From NCBI GenBank assembly GCA_947630485.1, contig CANRHU010000014.1, positions 1 to 52,862 of the forward strand: a DNA stretch of 52,862 nt, given 5' to 3'. The first letter of the stretch is position 1. The number at the start of each line of letters is the position of its first letter. Origin of the DNA: an uncultured Lachnospiraceae bacterium (GTDB lineage Bacteria; Bacillota; Clostridia; Lachnospirales; Lachnospiraceae). Below the pieces are notes generated by a model that saw only the letters and a list, made by a program, of their open reading frames with translations, was not told the origin of the DNA and searched no databases. Of this stretch, positions 43,379 to 50,799 are shown piece after piece. The translations under genes were made by a program, and so were the position numbers.

Positions 43379-43805
43379 CTGTATCTGCCCCACTGTCGGT
43401 TTTCTTAAATATAAACCACTTACTGAATAGATAGTTTAACACCAGGGAGACGGCCGATACGACCAATTTCCCGAAAAACTCATTCCAATGAAGTCCGGAC
43501 ACCATAACAATCATCGCGACCATCGTGAATACGCCGGTAGCCGCCCGGGCCGCCACAAAGCCGGAAAATTCGCGCCACAGAAACGCCGGCCTGAACTCCA
43601 TGCTCTGAAACACAAACAGCTTATTCGTGACAAACGCGAACAGGACCGCCGCCGCCCAGCTGAGGGCCGTAGACACCCTGTAATCCGTTCCCAGCCGCCA
43701 TAAAACCGTATATGTGATCCAATCGACCGCCGTCGTCAGTACACCAAACAAAACATAGGTTACCGATTCGCGGTTAACAAATTTCCTCCAAATCTTCGCA
43801 AACAT
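43365..43805 (-). CDS. GtrA family membrane protein (flippase-like)
   Basis: A 146-residue GtrA/DPMS-like protein with four transmembrane helices (VTYVLFGVLTTAVDWITYTV, ALSWAAAVLFAFVTNKLFVF, FSGFVAARAATGVFTMVAMI, FGKLVVSAVSLVLNYLFSKW). GtrA proteins are thought to flip undecaprenyl-phosphate-linked sugars. The start is ATG 43805 after GGGAG; a TTG further upstream is within the promoter and so cannot be used. Its last codons overlap the yfhO start. Confidence 0.93.
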   Translation of the reverse strand: MFAKIWRKFVNRESVTYVLFGVLTTAVDWITYTVLWRLGTDYRVSTALSWAAAVLFAFVTNKLFVFQSMEFRPAFLWREFSGFVAARAATGVFTMVAMIVMVSGLHWNEFFGKLVVSAVSLVLNYLFSKWFIFKKTDSGADTDGIR

Positions 43806-43837
43806 CCCGCTGCTCCCAATTAGCCCAGTATTCTCCA

Positions 43838-43866
43838 ATTATAGCCTTCCCTCCGCATAAAGTCAA
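43838..43866 (-). promoter_or_regulatory. Promoter of gtrA-yfhO-argH-DUF554
   Basis: On the minus strand TTGACT (43861-43866) and TATAAT (43838-43843), spacer 17. A repeat array begins only a few bases upstream of the -35 box. Confidence 0.87.
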
Positions 43867-43871
43867 TACAA

Positions 43872-43985
43872 CCAAAGCGTCACTGGCGCTCCGGTTGCAT
43901 GGAAATACGAACAAAGCGTCACTGGCGCCTTGCTTGCATGGAAATACGAGGAGAGCATGCGCGTTTTTTGCATACTGACATAAAA
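43872..43985 (-). repeat. 39-bp hairpin repeat, two good units and one degenerate
   Basis: On the plus strand AAAGCGTCACTGGCGC ... TTGCATGGAAATACGA occurs twice (GCATGG at 43897 and 43936, 39 bp apart) and a decayed third copy has GCATAC at 43970. The consensus orientation is the minus strand. It fills the gap between the nagB terminator and the gtrA promoter. Confidence 0.88.
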
Positions 43986-44021
43986 CTGCCCTCTCCGCAC
44001 AGTCCGCGCGCAAAGGGCAGT
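43980..44021 (-). terminator. Intrinsic terminator after the nagB-like gene
   Basis: On the minus strand ACTGCCCT (44014-44021) pairs with AGGGCAGT (43985-43992), followed by TTTATG. It ends the six-gene operon. Confidence 0.75.
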
Positions 44022-44055
44022 CTCAAATCCTGTAAAACTGTTCGGCAGCAGTTCC

Positions 44056-44880
44056 CTATTCGGGCAGCTCCGCCACAAATTCCGTGATTCGGATTTTTGC
44101 ATCCGGATGCTCCTGCATCAGCGTCACCGGGAAATGTGCCGATATCTCGCCGTAGGCCGCGTGGCGCACCACGCTGCGGTGCCAGTCGCGGAAGCATCCC
44201 AGGCGCACCTTCCGCGCGTGGTAAATCTCATGCATACCGATGGTCACGCAGTAATGGGGCATATCGTCCAGCGCGCCGTTCAGATCGCCGATCGCGTTGG
44301 CCGTCCTCGTCTCCGGGGTAATCGCAAGCACGCGGGTTTTGAGGGCCTTAAACTGTTCGGGCGTCAGCTCATCCTGCGCCTCATTGAACGCCAGGTGCCC
44401 ATTGATGCCGATGCCGCCGAAGCAGATATCCACGCCGCCCAGCTTCTCGATCATCCGCGGCACGTTCTCCACATCCTTCGGATCCGGGAAAATGCGCTGC
44501 TCCTCCGGCATCAGAAGCTCCGGAGCAATTTTCGTATAGACGGTGCGGTTCATAAATCCCCGGAAGCTCAGCTTCTCGGAGCTGTCGATCCATTCCTTCC
44601 CATCGGTCAGGTACTCGTCCATATTGATAAACCACACATTCTTTAAACAGATCCGCTCACGGTTTACGATGTCCACAAAATAAGGATACTGTCCCACGGG
44701 ACCCACCGGGCAGATAAAGACCGTCCGCTCGCCAAGCGCGTTTTTGCGGATGATCTCATCCGCCATCTCACGGGCAATGGCCGAAAAAACCGCGGCGTTA
44801 TCCGCCATGACCTCCACCGGGATCTTCGGAGCCGCTAAAAGCTGCTCCTTCGTATAATAGTAATACTCATGCTTCATCAT
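44056..44880 (-). CDS. NagB-family glucosamine-6-phosphate deaminase/isomerase
   Basis: A 274-residue protein of the NagB/6-phosphogluconolactonase fold. It has WFINMDEYL (the aspartate of the NagB active site), CFGGIGINGHLAFNE (the His/Glu loop), NAIGDLNGALDDMPHYCVTIGMHE and a C-terminal FPVTLMQEHPD. NagB turns glucosamine 6-phosphate into fructose 6-phosphate and ammonia; a related sugar phosphate isomerisation is possible because the segment after the active site (YHARKVRLGCFRDWHRSV) differs from typical NagB. Last gene of the operon with PFK, aldolase and TIM-like genes, which would consume its product. Confidence 0.85.
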   Translation of the reverse strand: MMKHEYYYYTKEQLLAAPKIPVEVMADNAAVFSAIAREMADEIIRKNALGERTVFICPVGPVGQYPYFVDIVNRERICLKNVWFINMDEYLTDGKEWIDSSEKLSFRGFMNRTVYTKIAPELLMPEEQRIFPDPKDVENVPRMIEKLGGVDICFGGIGINGHLAFNEAQDELTPEQFKALKTRVLAITPETRTANAIGDLNGALDDMPHYCVTIGMHEIYHARKVRLGCFRDWHRSVVRHAAYGEISAHFPVTLMQEHPDAKIRITEFVAELPE

Positions 44881-44949
44881 TTCGCCTCATCCTTTCCGCT
44901 TTCCGGCAGCGCTGCTCCTGCCGGCAATTCCGTCCGCCGCGCGGCCCTT

Positions 44950-45741
44950 CTACTTCCGCACTGCCAGAAATTCCTGATAGACCTCGTTCCATATCTCCGC
45001 CTTCAGCTCCAGGAAACGCGGATTCGATTTGGTCTCCTGCGTCCTCGGATATGGAATGTCGATCGGCACGATCTTCTTGATCCGCCCCGGCCTGGCGCTC
45101 ATGATGATCACGCGCTGCGCCAGGAGGATCGCCTCGTCCACGTCGTGGGTGATAAAGAAGCAGGTCTTTTTCTCCTGCTGCCACGTGTTCAGCAGCTCGG
45201 TCTGCAGCTGCACGCGCGTCTGGGCATCCAGCGCGCCGAACGGCTCGTCCAGCAGAAGCACCTCCGGATTCGCCGCGTAGGCGCGGGCAATGGCCACGCG
45301 CTGCTTCATGCCGCCTGAGAGTTCCTTCGGATATGCGTTCTCAAATCCCTCAAGCCCCACGGCTTTGATGTACTTCTTTGCAATCCCCTCGGCCTCCGCC
45401 CTCGGCGTCTTCTTCATCTCCAGGCCGAACATAACGTTTCTGATCACCGTCCGCCATGGAAACAGCGCGTACTGCTGGAAGACGACCCCGCGCTCCGAGT
45501 CGGTTCCCTCGATCTTCCTTCCGTCCAGATAGGCCGCGCCGTCCGTCGGCTCCAAAAGGCCCGCGATGATATTGAGGAGCGTGGATTTCCCGCAGCCGGA
45601 CGGTCCTACCACACAGATAAATTCATTCTCCGCAATATCCAGGCTGACCCCGTTTAAAGCGACCGTCTTTCCGTTTCTTCCTTCATATTCCTTGTATACA
45701 TTGTCGATTTTCAGTTTGATCCGTTGATTTATTTCCCTCAT
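44950..45741 (-). CDS. ABC transporter ATP-binding protein (SsuB/TauB/NrtD type)
   Basis: A 263-residue ATPase. Walker A is GPSGCGKSTLLNIIAG, signature LSGGMKQRVAIARA, Walker B EVLLLDEPFGALDA, and the switch ITHDVDEAILLA. The C-terminal SARPGRIKKIVPIDIPYPR is typical of nitrate/sulfonate/taurine importers. No permease or binding protein is adjacent or elsewhere in the window, which is unusual for this family; partners must be encoded elsewhere. It lies 46 bp after the LarA-like gene. Confidence 0.9.
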   Translation of the reverse strand: MREINQRIKLKIDNVYKEYEGRNGKTVALNGVSLDIAENEFICVVGPSGCGKSTLLNIIAGLLEPTDGAAYLDGRKIEGTDSERGVVFQQYALFPWRTVIRNVMFGLEMKKTPRAEAEGIAKKYIKAVGLEGFENAYPKELSGGMKQRVAIARAYAANPEVLLLDEPFGALDAQTRVQLQTELLNTWQQEKKTCFFITHDVDEAILLAQRVIIMSARPGRIKKIVPIDIPYPRTQETKSNPRFLELKAEIWNEVYQEFLAVRK

Positions 45742-45787
45742 CTAGTCCGTCTCCTTTTGCCTTATCAACGTCTTTCCCTGAATCTCG

Positions 45788-47281
45788 TTATCCGCAGCAG
45801 GGATGTCCGTGACCGTCTCTCGTATGGCTGTTCTCAGCCGGGTCCTTCATACACAGATGAACCGCGGCCGTCGTAAATGTCTTCGGCAGCGCCAGGATGT
45901 TGGGATTCGGCCCGACATACTTCTTCTCGGCGTCCGCCAGCGCCTCCTCCACCGTGGCTCTCGTCTTAAGCCCCATGCTTCTAGCGATTCCCGGTTCCCT
46001 GGCCCCGACGATGTAGATCGCGCTGGTGTGCTCCTCCGCCAGATGGCCGCAGCTCATCATGGAGAATCCGTGGAACGGATGGAACGCGTTCGCAAAGCGG
46101 TACTTACGGATGTATTCCTCATTGGTCGCAAAATACTCGCCATAGCGGTTCATATCCGGCAGAATGTTCATGCTGTCATGCTGGAACATCTCGTAAAGCT
46201 CCCGCAGATACGGCCAGCGCTCGTCGTGGAACCAGCCGTCGCAGATGCTCGGCACGATGAACACACAGTGATCCGCCAGAACCCTCTTGTGCCGGATGAC
46301 CTGCGCCGACAAGGCCTGCATCATCTGAATCGGGTTGGTGCCCATGCCGGCTCCGTAGTGGAAATTCGTCGGCATACCGAAAACGACGACGTCATATTTC
46401 TTCTCCGCCCAGTGCACATAGGTGCGCTTATCCGCCGTCTTCCAGCTGATGGGCTGCATCTCGGCGGCATAGCCGGAATTGATCTCGATCTGGCGGGACT
46501 TCGTATCGAGCACCGCGTCGCAGCAGAAGAATTTCTTCCCCATCTTCTCTTCCATGAACATGCCCTGGCGGTCGAATTTGCGGCGCATGACGCTGGATGT
46601 GGAGACCGGCACGAAATCCGGCCTGTGCATCACATCCGGCACATGGTGAGCGGAAATGCTCCTCCAGTGGCTGATGCCGGTAGCGCAGTGCTTGTAGCCG
46701 CCGGAATAGCCCCCGTAGGGATTGCCCTGGGTATGGCCGATCAGGATCGGGATATCCGCGTCGAAGACGTATTTATTCATGATCACATGATCGCCGTCCT
46801 CCGTATAGCCCAGGTCTACCAGATGGTCGTAATCCTCGCTGTCATGGCTGGTGATCTGCCCGCTGGGATAGAATTCCTGGAACAGCTGATCACCCAGGAT
46901 CGTGCGCATCTCCGGCACCGTTGCCCTGGGATGAAGGCCGTTGGAGAACAGAAGGAGAATGTCCTTCTTCTCCACGCCGGCACTGTAGAGCTCGTCTAAG
47001 CAGGCGCGGATCGCCACCTTGCGGTGGGAGGTGGGCTGATTGCCGCCCTTTACAATATCGGGAATCACGATCACGGCCTTGTCGCCGGGCTTCGCCAGCT
47101 CCGTCAGCGTCGGCATACCGATGGGATGGCGGATGCTGTCAAGCGTCGCTGCGTACAAACTGTCCCAGTCCTGGGGCAGACACGGCGGATCCGGAACCGT
47201 CTCGCCGGGGATGAACACATCAGTGGTGTCCGGAAGCTCAGCGCTCATAAAACCGTTTCCATATTCAAAATCCAGTTTCAT
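45788..47281 (-). CDS. LarA-like nickel-pincer racemase family protein (DUF2088)
   Basis: A 497-residue protein related to lactate racemase LarA. Conserved parts are VIVIPDIVKGGNQPT, LFSNGLHPRATVPEMRTILG (His of the LarA active site), GHTQGNPYGGYSGGYKHCATG (the lysine that carries the nickel-pincer cofactor in LarA) and a C-terminal lobe with VVFGMPTNFHYGAGMGTNP. It is clearly diverged from canonical LarA and ends with a His-rich tail (HTRDGHGHPCCG). LarB, LarC and LarE, needed to make the cofactor, are not in the window. The substrate is probably a 2-hydroxy acid or a sugar acid; given the operon, a sugar-derived compound is plausible. Confidence 0.82.
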   Translation of the reverse strand: MKLDFEYGNGFMSAELPDTTDVFIPGETVPDPPCLPQDWDSLYAATLDSIRHPIGMPTLTELAKPGDKAVIVIPDIVKGGNQPTSHRKVAIRACLDELYSAGVEKKDILLLFSNGLHPRATVPEMRTILGDQLFQEFYPSGQITSHDSEDYDHLVDLGYTEDGDHVIMNKYVFDADIPILIGHTQGNPYGGYSGGYKHCATGISHWRSISAHHVPDVMHRPDFVPVSTSSVMRRKFDRQGMFMEEKMGKKFFCCDAVLDTKSRQIEINSGYAAEMQPISWKTADKRTYVHWAEKKYDVVVFGMPTNFHYGAGMGTNPIQMMQALSAQVIRHKRVLADHCVFIVPSICDGWFHDERWPYLRELYEMFQHDSMNILPDMNRYGEYFATNEEYIRKYRFANAFHPFHGFSMMSCGHLAEEHTSAIYIVGAREPGIARSMGLKTRATVEEALADAEKKYVGPNPNILALPKTFTTAAVHLCMKDPAENSHTRDGHGHPCCG

Positions 47282-47316
47282 ATCTTTTTCTTCTCCTTAT
47301 CTTTTTTCGCATTGCT

Positions 47317-48153
47317 TCACTTTCCGAGGTACAGCCGGATGATCTCCAGATACTCATCCGGATAGAATCCGATCTCCCCCGCAAACCGGGTCAGCGCAAT
47401 CAGTCCGCCGTCGATCTCAGCAATCGACGCGAGCATCGCCGCGTTGTCGGTCTTTAAACCACCTCCGTAAACCACATCCAAGCCGCCCGTCTGCTCCTTC
47501 ACAAAGCGGGCGATCATCGTGATATAGTCCTTTCCTGCCGGCGTCTTGCCGGGGCCGATGCTCCACACCGGTTCATAGGCGATAACCACTTCGGACGTGT
47601 CCACGCCGTCCAGGCCCACGCGCAGCTGCTCGCCCAGCACCTGCTGCCATTGCGGCTGCTCCTCGCTGGTCTCCCCGATGCAGTAGACCACCTTAAGCCC
47701 CGCGGCGACAGCACATTTCACTTCCTTGTTCAGCAGACGGTTCACGGCGGACATGTCGGTCACCCCGGCCTCCGCGAGAATCCCCTTCTTGTCATTCCTC
47801 TCCTCACAGTGGCCGATCAGGGTCGCCCCGCAGCCCATGGCCTTCACGATCGACGCAGGCCGGTTCGTCGTAAACGCGCCGAAATTGCCGCCAACCGCCG
47901 TGTTCTCACGAAATACGCCCTGGCTGCCCAAGATAACCGGACTGTCCTCCGAAAGCGCCGCAGCCGCCGAGAGGAGGTGGGCCTCCGGCAGAAACTGTAC
48001 AAATTCCACTTCTGCCGGATCGTATTTCCGAAGTCCATCCTGCGTGGACTCCACGACGGTTCTTCCCCATTCCGCTACCGGAGCCAGGCGGTTTACGCCG
48101 CCGAGCTCCACCGGCACGTCAAATCGTTTCAGATTCAGAAAAATATGTTTCAT
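47317..48153 (-). CDS. Divergent triose-phosphate isomerase-like protein
   Basis: A TIM-barrel isomerase of 278 residues, about 25 longer than usual. The catalytic set is recognisable: Asn7/Lys9 in FLNLKRFDV, His in LIGHCEERN, Glu in VIAYEPVWSIG, and the phosphate loop VVYGGGLKTDN. The first half differs from housekeeping TIM: LGSQGVFRENTAVGGNFGAF replaces the usual VGAQ/GAFTGE stretch. The start at 48153 follows AAGGA; the frame runs upstream into pfk without a site. Likely TIM activity or isomerisation of a related triose/tetrose phosphate. Confidence 0.85.
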   Translation of the reverse strand: MKHIFLNLKRFDVPVELGGVNRLAPVAEWGRTVVESTQDGLRKYDPAEVEFVQFLPEAHLLSAAAALSEDSPVILGSQGVFRENTAVGGNFGAFTTNRPASIVKAMGCGATLIGHCEERNDKKGILAEAGVTDMSAVNRLLNKEVKCAVAAGLKVVYCIGETSEEQPQWQQVLGEQLRVGLDGVDTSEVVIAYEPVWSIGPGKTPAGKDYITMIARFVKEQTGGLDVVYGGGLKTDNAAMLASIAEIDGGLIALTRFAGEIGFYPDEYLEIIRLYLGK

Positions 48154-48193
48154 ATGCAATCCTTCTCTCTCCTCGTAATCATTTTCCCGCGCG

Positions 48194-49357
48194 TCACCGC
48201 AGAAGGGCAAACTGCGGGAAATCCCCGCCCATAAGCGGATTCGCGTAATCGAAGAACGCGTCCGCAATCCGGTTGCCGTCCACAATCCATTCCATCGGGA
48301 ATTTCTTCTCCGCGTTGGCCACGCCGGCCAGCGGCGTCAGGAATGTCCTGCTGGTGTATCCGCCGCCGCTTCGGTCCGCCTCGATCGCCACCATATAGCC
48401 GCTCTCGCCGCGCAGGGCCGCCTTCACCGCCTCGCTTCCGACCGCATACGCCTCCTGACGGTCCACCAGGGACACGTACGGGATACTGGTCCGGCCCAGA
48501 AGTCCCGGCTTCTCCGCACGGGATTTTAAGCCGGTATTCTGCACGATCAGATCGGAAATGTGCTGGCCTACGCCGCCCGGGATGATATGGCCGAAGCCGT
48601 CCACAATCCCCGTATCCGCCAGCGGTTTCCCGTGAATGTCGCGGACGCCTTCGCTGACCGTCACAAGCAGTCCCCGTCCTTTGGCATAGCCCTTTTCAAT
48701 GTCCGCCAGCATCCGATCCACATCCACCGGCACCTCCGGCAGATACACCAGCTGCTCGCAGTCTGTCAGGCGGGAGGCCATCGCGCTTGCGGCCGTGACC
48801 CATCCGGCGTTCCGTCCCATCAGCTCCATAACAACCACATGAATCGGAAGTCCGGACGCGTCCAGGGCCAGCTCGGCCGCGTTGATGGCCGCGTACCGGG
48901 CCGCGCTTCCGAAGCCGGGGCAGTGATCCGTCACCACCAGATCATTGTCCATGGTCTTCGGAATCCCGATGACCCGGATATCCATGCCCTCCTTTAAGGC
49001 CAGCTCATTCACCTTGTGGCAGGTGTCCATGGAATCGTTGCCGCCGTTATAGAAAAACGCGTGAATATCGAACTTCCGAAGCATATCGATGACCACCGGA
49101 TAGTCCGCCTCCGTCAGCTTTCTGCGGCAGGAACCGATGGCGGAGGCCGGCGTCTGCGACAGCCGGCTGATCGTCTCCGCGGGCACATCCGTCAGATCGA
49201 TCAGGTCACCCTTTAAAAGTCCCTCGGCGCCGAAACGGGCCGCATAGATCTTATCCACCTTCCCGGACGCGCGGGCGGCCTCCACCACGCCCTGCAAAGA
49301 CGTATTGATGACAGCGGTCGGCCCGCCGCCGTGCGCTACTAAGATATGAATTCCCAT
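48194..49357 (-). CDS. 6-phosphofructokinase, PPi-dependent type
   Basis: A 387-residue PFK of the long clade. The nucleotide/PPi site reads FFYNGGNDSMDT (Gly105-Ser109): the Asp at the place where ATP-PFK has Gly (GGDGS) is the mark of pyrophosphate-dependent enzymes. The fructose 6-phosphate site is IPKTMDND (132-139), followed by VMELMGRNAGWV. It converts fructose 6-phosphate to the 1,6-bisphosphate, probably reversibly. GGND instead of the common GGDD is slightly unusual. Lies 26 bp after the aldolase gene. Confidence 0.9.
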   Translation of the reverse strand: MGIHILVAHGGGPTAVINTSLQGVVEAARASGKVDKIYAARFGAEGLLKGDLIDLTDVPAETISRLSQTPASAIGSCRRKLTEADYPVVIDMLRKFDIHAFFYNGGNDSMDTCHKVNELALKEGMDIRVIGIPKTMDNDLVVTDHCPGFGSAARYAAINAAELALDASGLPIHVVVMELMGRNAGWVTAASAMASRLTDCEQLVYLPEVPVDVDRMLADIEKGYAKGRGLLVTVSEGVRDIHGKPLADTGIVDGFGHIIPGGVGQHISDLIVQNTGLKSRAEKPGLLGRTSIPYVSLVDRQEAYAVGSEAVKAALRGESGYMVAIEADRSGGGYTSRTFLTPLAGVANAEKKFPMEWIVDGNRIADAFFDYANPLMGGDFPQFALLR

Positions 49358-49383
49358 CTCTCTTACCCCCTGCTCCGTCCGTA

Positions 49384-50541
49384 TCAGATTCCTTTTTTGC
49401 GGTATCTCTCCGCCATCTCATCCAGCGACACCGCCTCGATTAACGGGGCCTTGCCCACGCTGTCGAACTCGACGATCAGCGTACCGACCACCTCGCGGAC
49501 ACCGCGCTCGATGCAGTCAACCACAAGCGCCACGTCATCATCCGGCACATTGCCGTACATAACCGTGTCCATGATCGGCGGCAGGAAGACGCGCGGATCA
49601 AACTGGGACGGATTCTTAAGCAGCAGCTCATAGATCGGCCCGATGGACGCGCTCTCGCGTTTCGCCGGCTGATCCCTGAACAGCTCGCGCAGATTGCGGG
49701 TCACCGCCAGGCGGATATCCGTGTCCACATTGATCTTGCGGATTCCGAGCTTGGAGACCTCCTTCAGCTGCTCCTTCTTGATGCCGTAAGCGTCGTGGAT
49801 GTCGCCCCCAAGCGCGTTGATTTCCCGGACAATGTACTGGGGAACCGTCGAGGAACCGTGGCTGACCAGCGTCCCCTCAATGCCCTCGTGCATCATGCAC
49901 TCCTTCGTCGCGATCGCGATCTCCTTGCGGATGACGGTATCCTTCCCCTTGTTCGCGCCATGCTTTGTGCCGTAGCTGATCGCCAGGGCGTCCACGCCGG
50001 TGTTCTTAAAAAATGTAACCGCATCCAGCGGGTTCGTATACGTCGAGGTTGCCGCGAACACATGGTCCTCCACGCCGGCCAGCACGCCGAGCTCTCCCTC
50101 CACGGTCACGCCGCGCTCGTGGGCGTATTTGACGACCTCACGGGTCAGCTCCATATTCTCCTCAAACGGCAAAGACGATCCGTCGATCATGACGGACGTA
50201 TAGCCGCCCGCGATAGCAGCCGCGCAGGAGTCGAAGGTCTTGCCGTGATCCAGATGCAGCGCTACAGGAATCGGGCTGTTCTGCGCGTATTTCTTCACCG
50301 CGCTGGCAATGTTGAGCGCCCCCTTCTTCTTATCCTCCAGAGTCCCGTTGGCAAAATCTGTCCGGCCGCCCATGAACGCGTTAGCCAGATCCGCCCCCTG
50401 CAGAATCGCCGCGGAACGGAACATCTCGTGAACCTCGATCACTGCCTTGGCCTGGCAGACCGCATTGACGTTGAACGCGCCCTGGGCGTAGTTGTACTTT
50501 TCCGTCGCATCCAGAATCGCCTTCATTGGTACTAATGACAT
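49384..50541 (-). CDS. Class II fructose-bisphosphate aldolase (long variant)
   Basis: A zinc-dependent aldolase of 385 residues, longer than the common 285-310. Zinc and active-site motifs are VALHLDHGKTFDSC, VMIDGSSLPFEENM, VEGELGVLAGVED, LVSHGSSTVPQYIV and INVDTDIRLAVT. The extra about 80 residues at the C-terminus include PIMDTVMYGNVPDDDVALVVD. First gene of the operon; ATG 50541 is chosen (GGAGGTG about 7 bases before), while a GTG three codons upstream is also open. Cleaves fructose 1,6-bisphosphate or a close analogue to triose phosphates. Confidence 0.92.
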   Translation of the reverse strand: MSLVPMKAILDATEKYNYAQGAFNVNAVCQAKAVIEVHEMFRSAAILQGADLANAFMGGRTDFANGTLEDKKKGALNIASAVKKYAQNSPIPVALHLDHGKTFDSCAAAIAGGYTSVMIDGSSLPFEENMELTREVVKYAHERGVTVEGELGVLAGVEDHVFAATSTYTNPLDAVTFFKNTGVDALAISYGTKHGANKGKDTVIRKEIAIATKECMMHEGIEGTLVSHGSSTVPQYIVREINALGGDIHDAYGIKKEQLKEVSKLGIRKINVDTDIRLAVTRNLRELFRDQPAKRESASIGPIYELLLKNPSQFDPRVFLPPIMDTVMYGNVPDDDVALVVDCIERGVREVVGTLIVEFDSVGKAPLIEAVSLDEMAERYRKKGI

Positions 50542-50597
50542 AATACACACCTCCGTTTTCTCTAAAAATTAATACCATTCCTTTAAATTGAAACACA

Positions 50598-50640
50598 TTT
50601 TTAGTATACTAAAAAAAATATGGAATTACAAGATGCATTT
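50598..50640 (-). promoter_or_regulatory. Promoter of the aldolase operon with a palindromic -10 region
   Basis: On the minus strand TTGTAA (about 50628-50633) and TATACT (50605-50610) with about 17 bases between. The -10 box is inside an 18-bp perfect palindrome, TTTTTAGTATACTAAAAA (50598-50615), a candidate operator. Confidence 0.6.
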
Positions 50641-50690
50641 GTCAGATTTCTATTTCTGAAAACAAGGGTAAAAAAAGAACATAACGGCAT

Positions 50691-50739
50691 ACAAAAGTCC
50701 CGCGGATACCGTCCGCATCGCCGGAACCGTATCCGCGGG
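50691..50739 (-). terminator. Intrinsic terminator of the aminotransferase gene
   Basis: CCCGCGGATAC (50699-50709) and GTATCCGCGGG (50729-50739) are perfect 11-bp arms; on the minus strand ACTTTTGT follows. Confidence 0.8.
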
Positions 50740-50746
50740 ATTATCT

Positions 50747-50799
50747 CATTTCCATGCGAGCAAATCGCCAGTGACGCTCTGCCCGCGGTTTCTGTATTA
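50747..50799 (+). repeat. 39-bp repeat, single unit after the aminotransferase stop codon
   Basis: CATTTCCATGCGAGC then TCGCCAGTGACGCTCTG; CCATGC at 50752. On the minus strand it starts almost directly after the stop codon of the aminotransferase gene (50797-50799). Confidence 0.78.

Noticed and set aside
43863-44102. Small peptide with repeated YFHA motifs on the minus strand
   Set aside because: Produced by reading through the 39-bp repeats; no ribosome-binding site and it overlaps the nagB-operon terminator.
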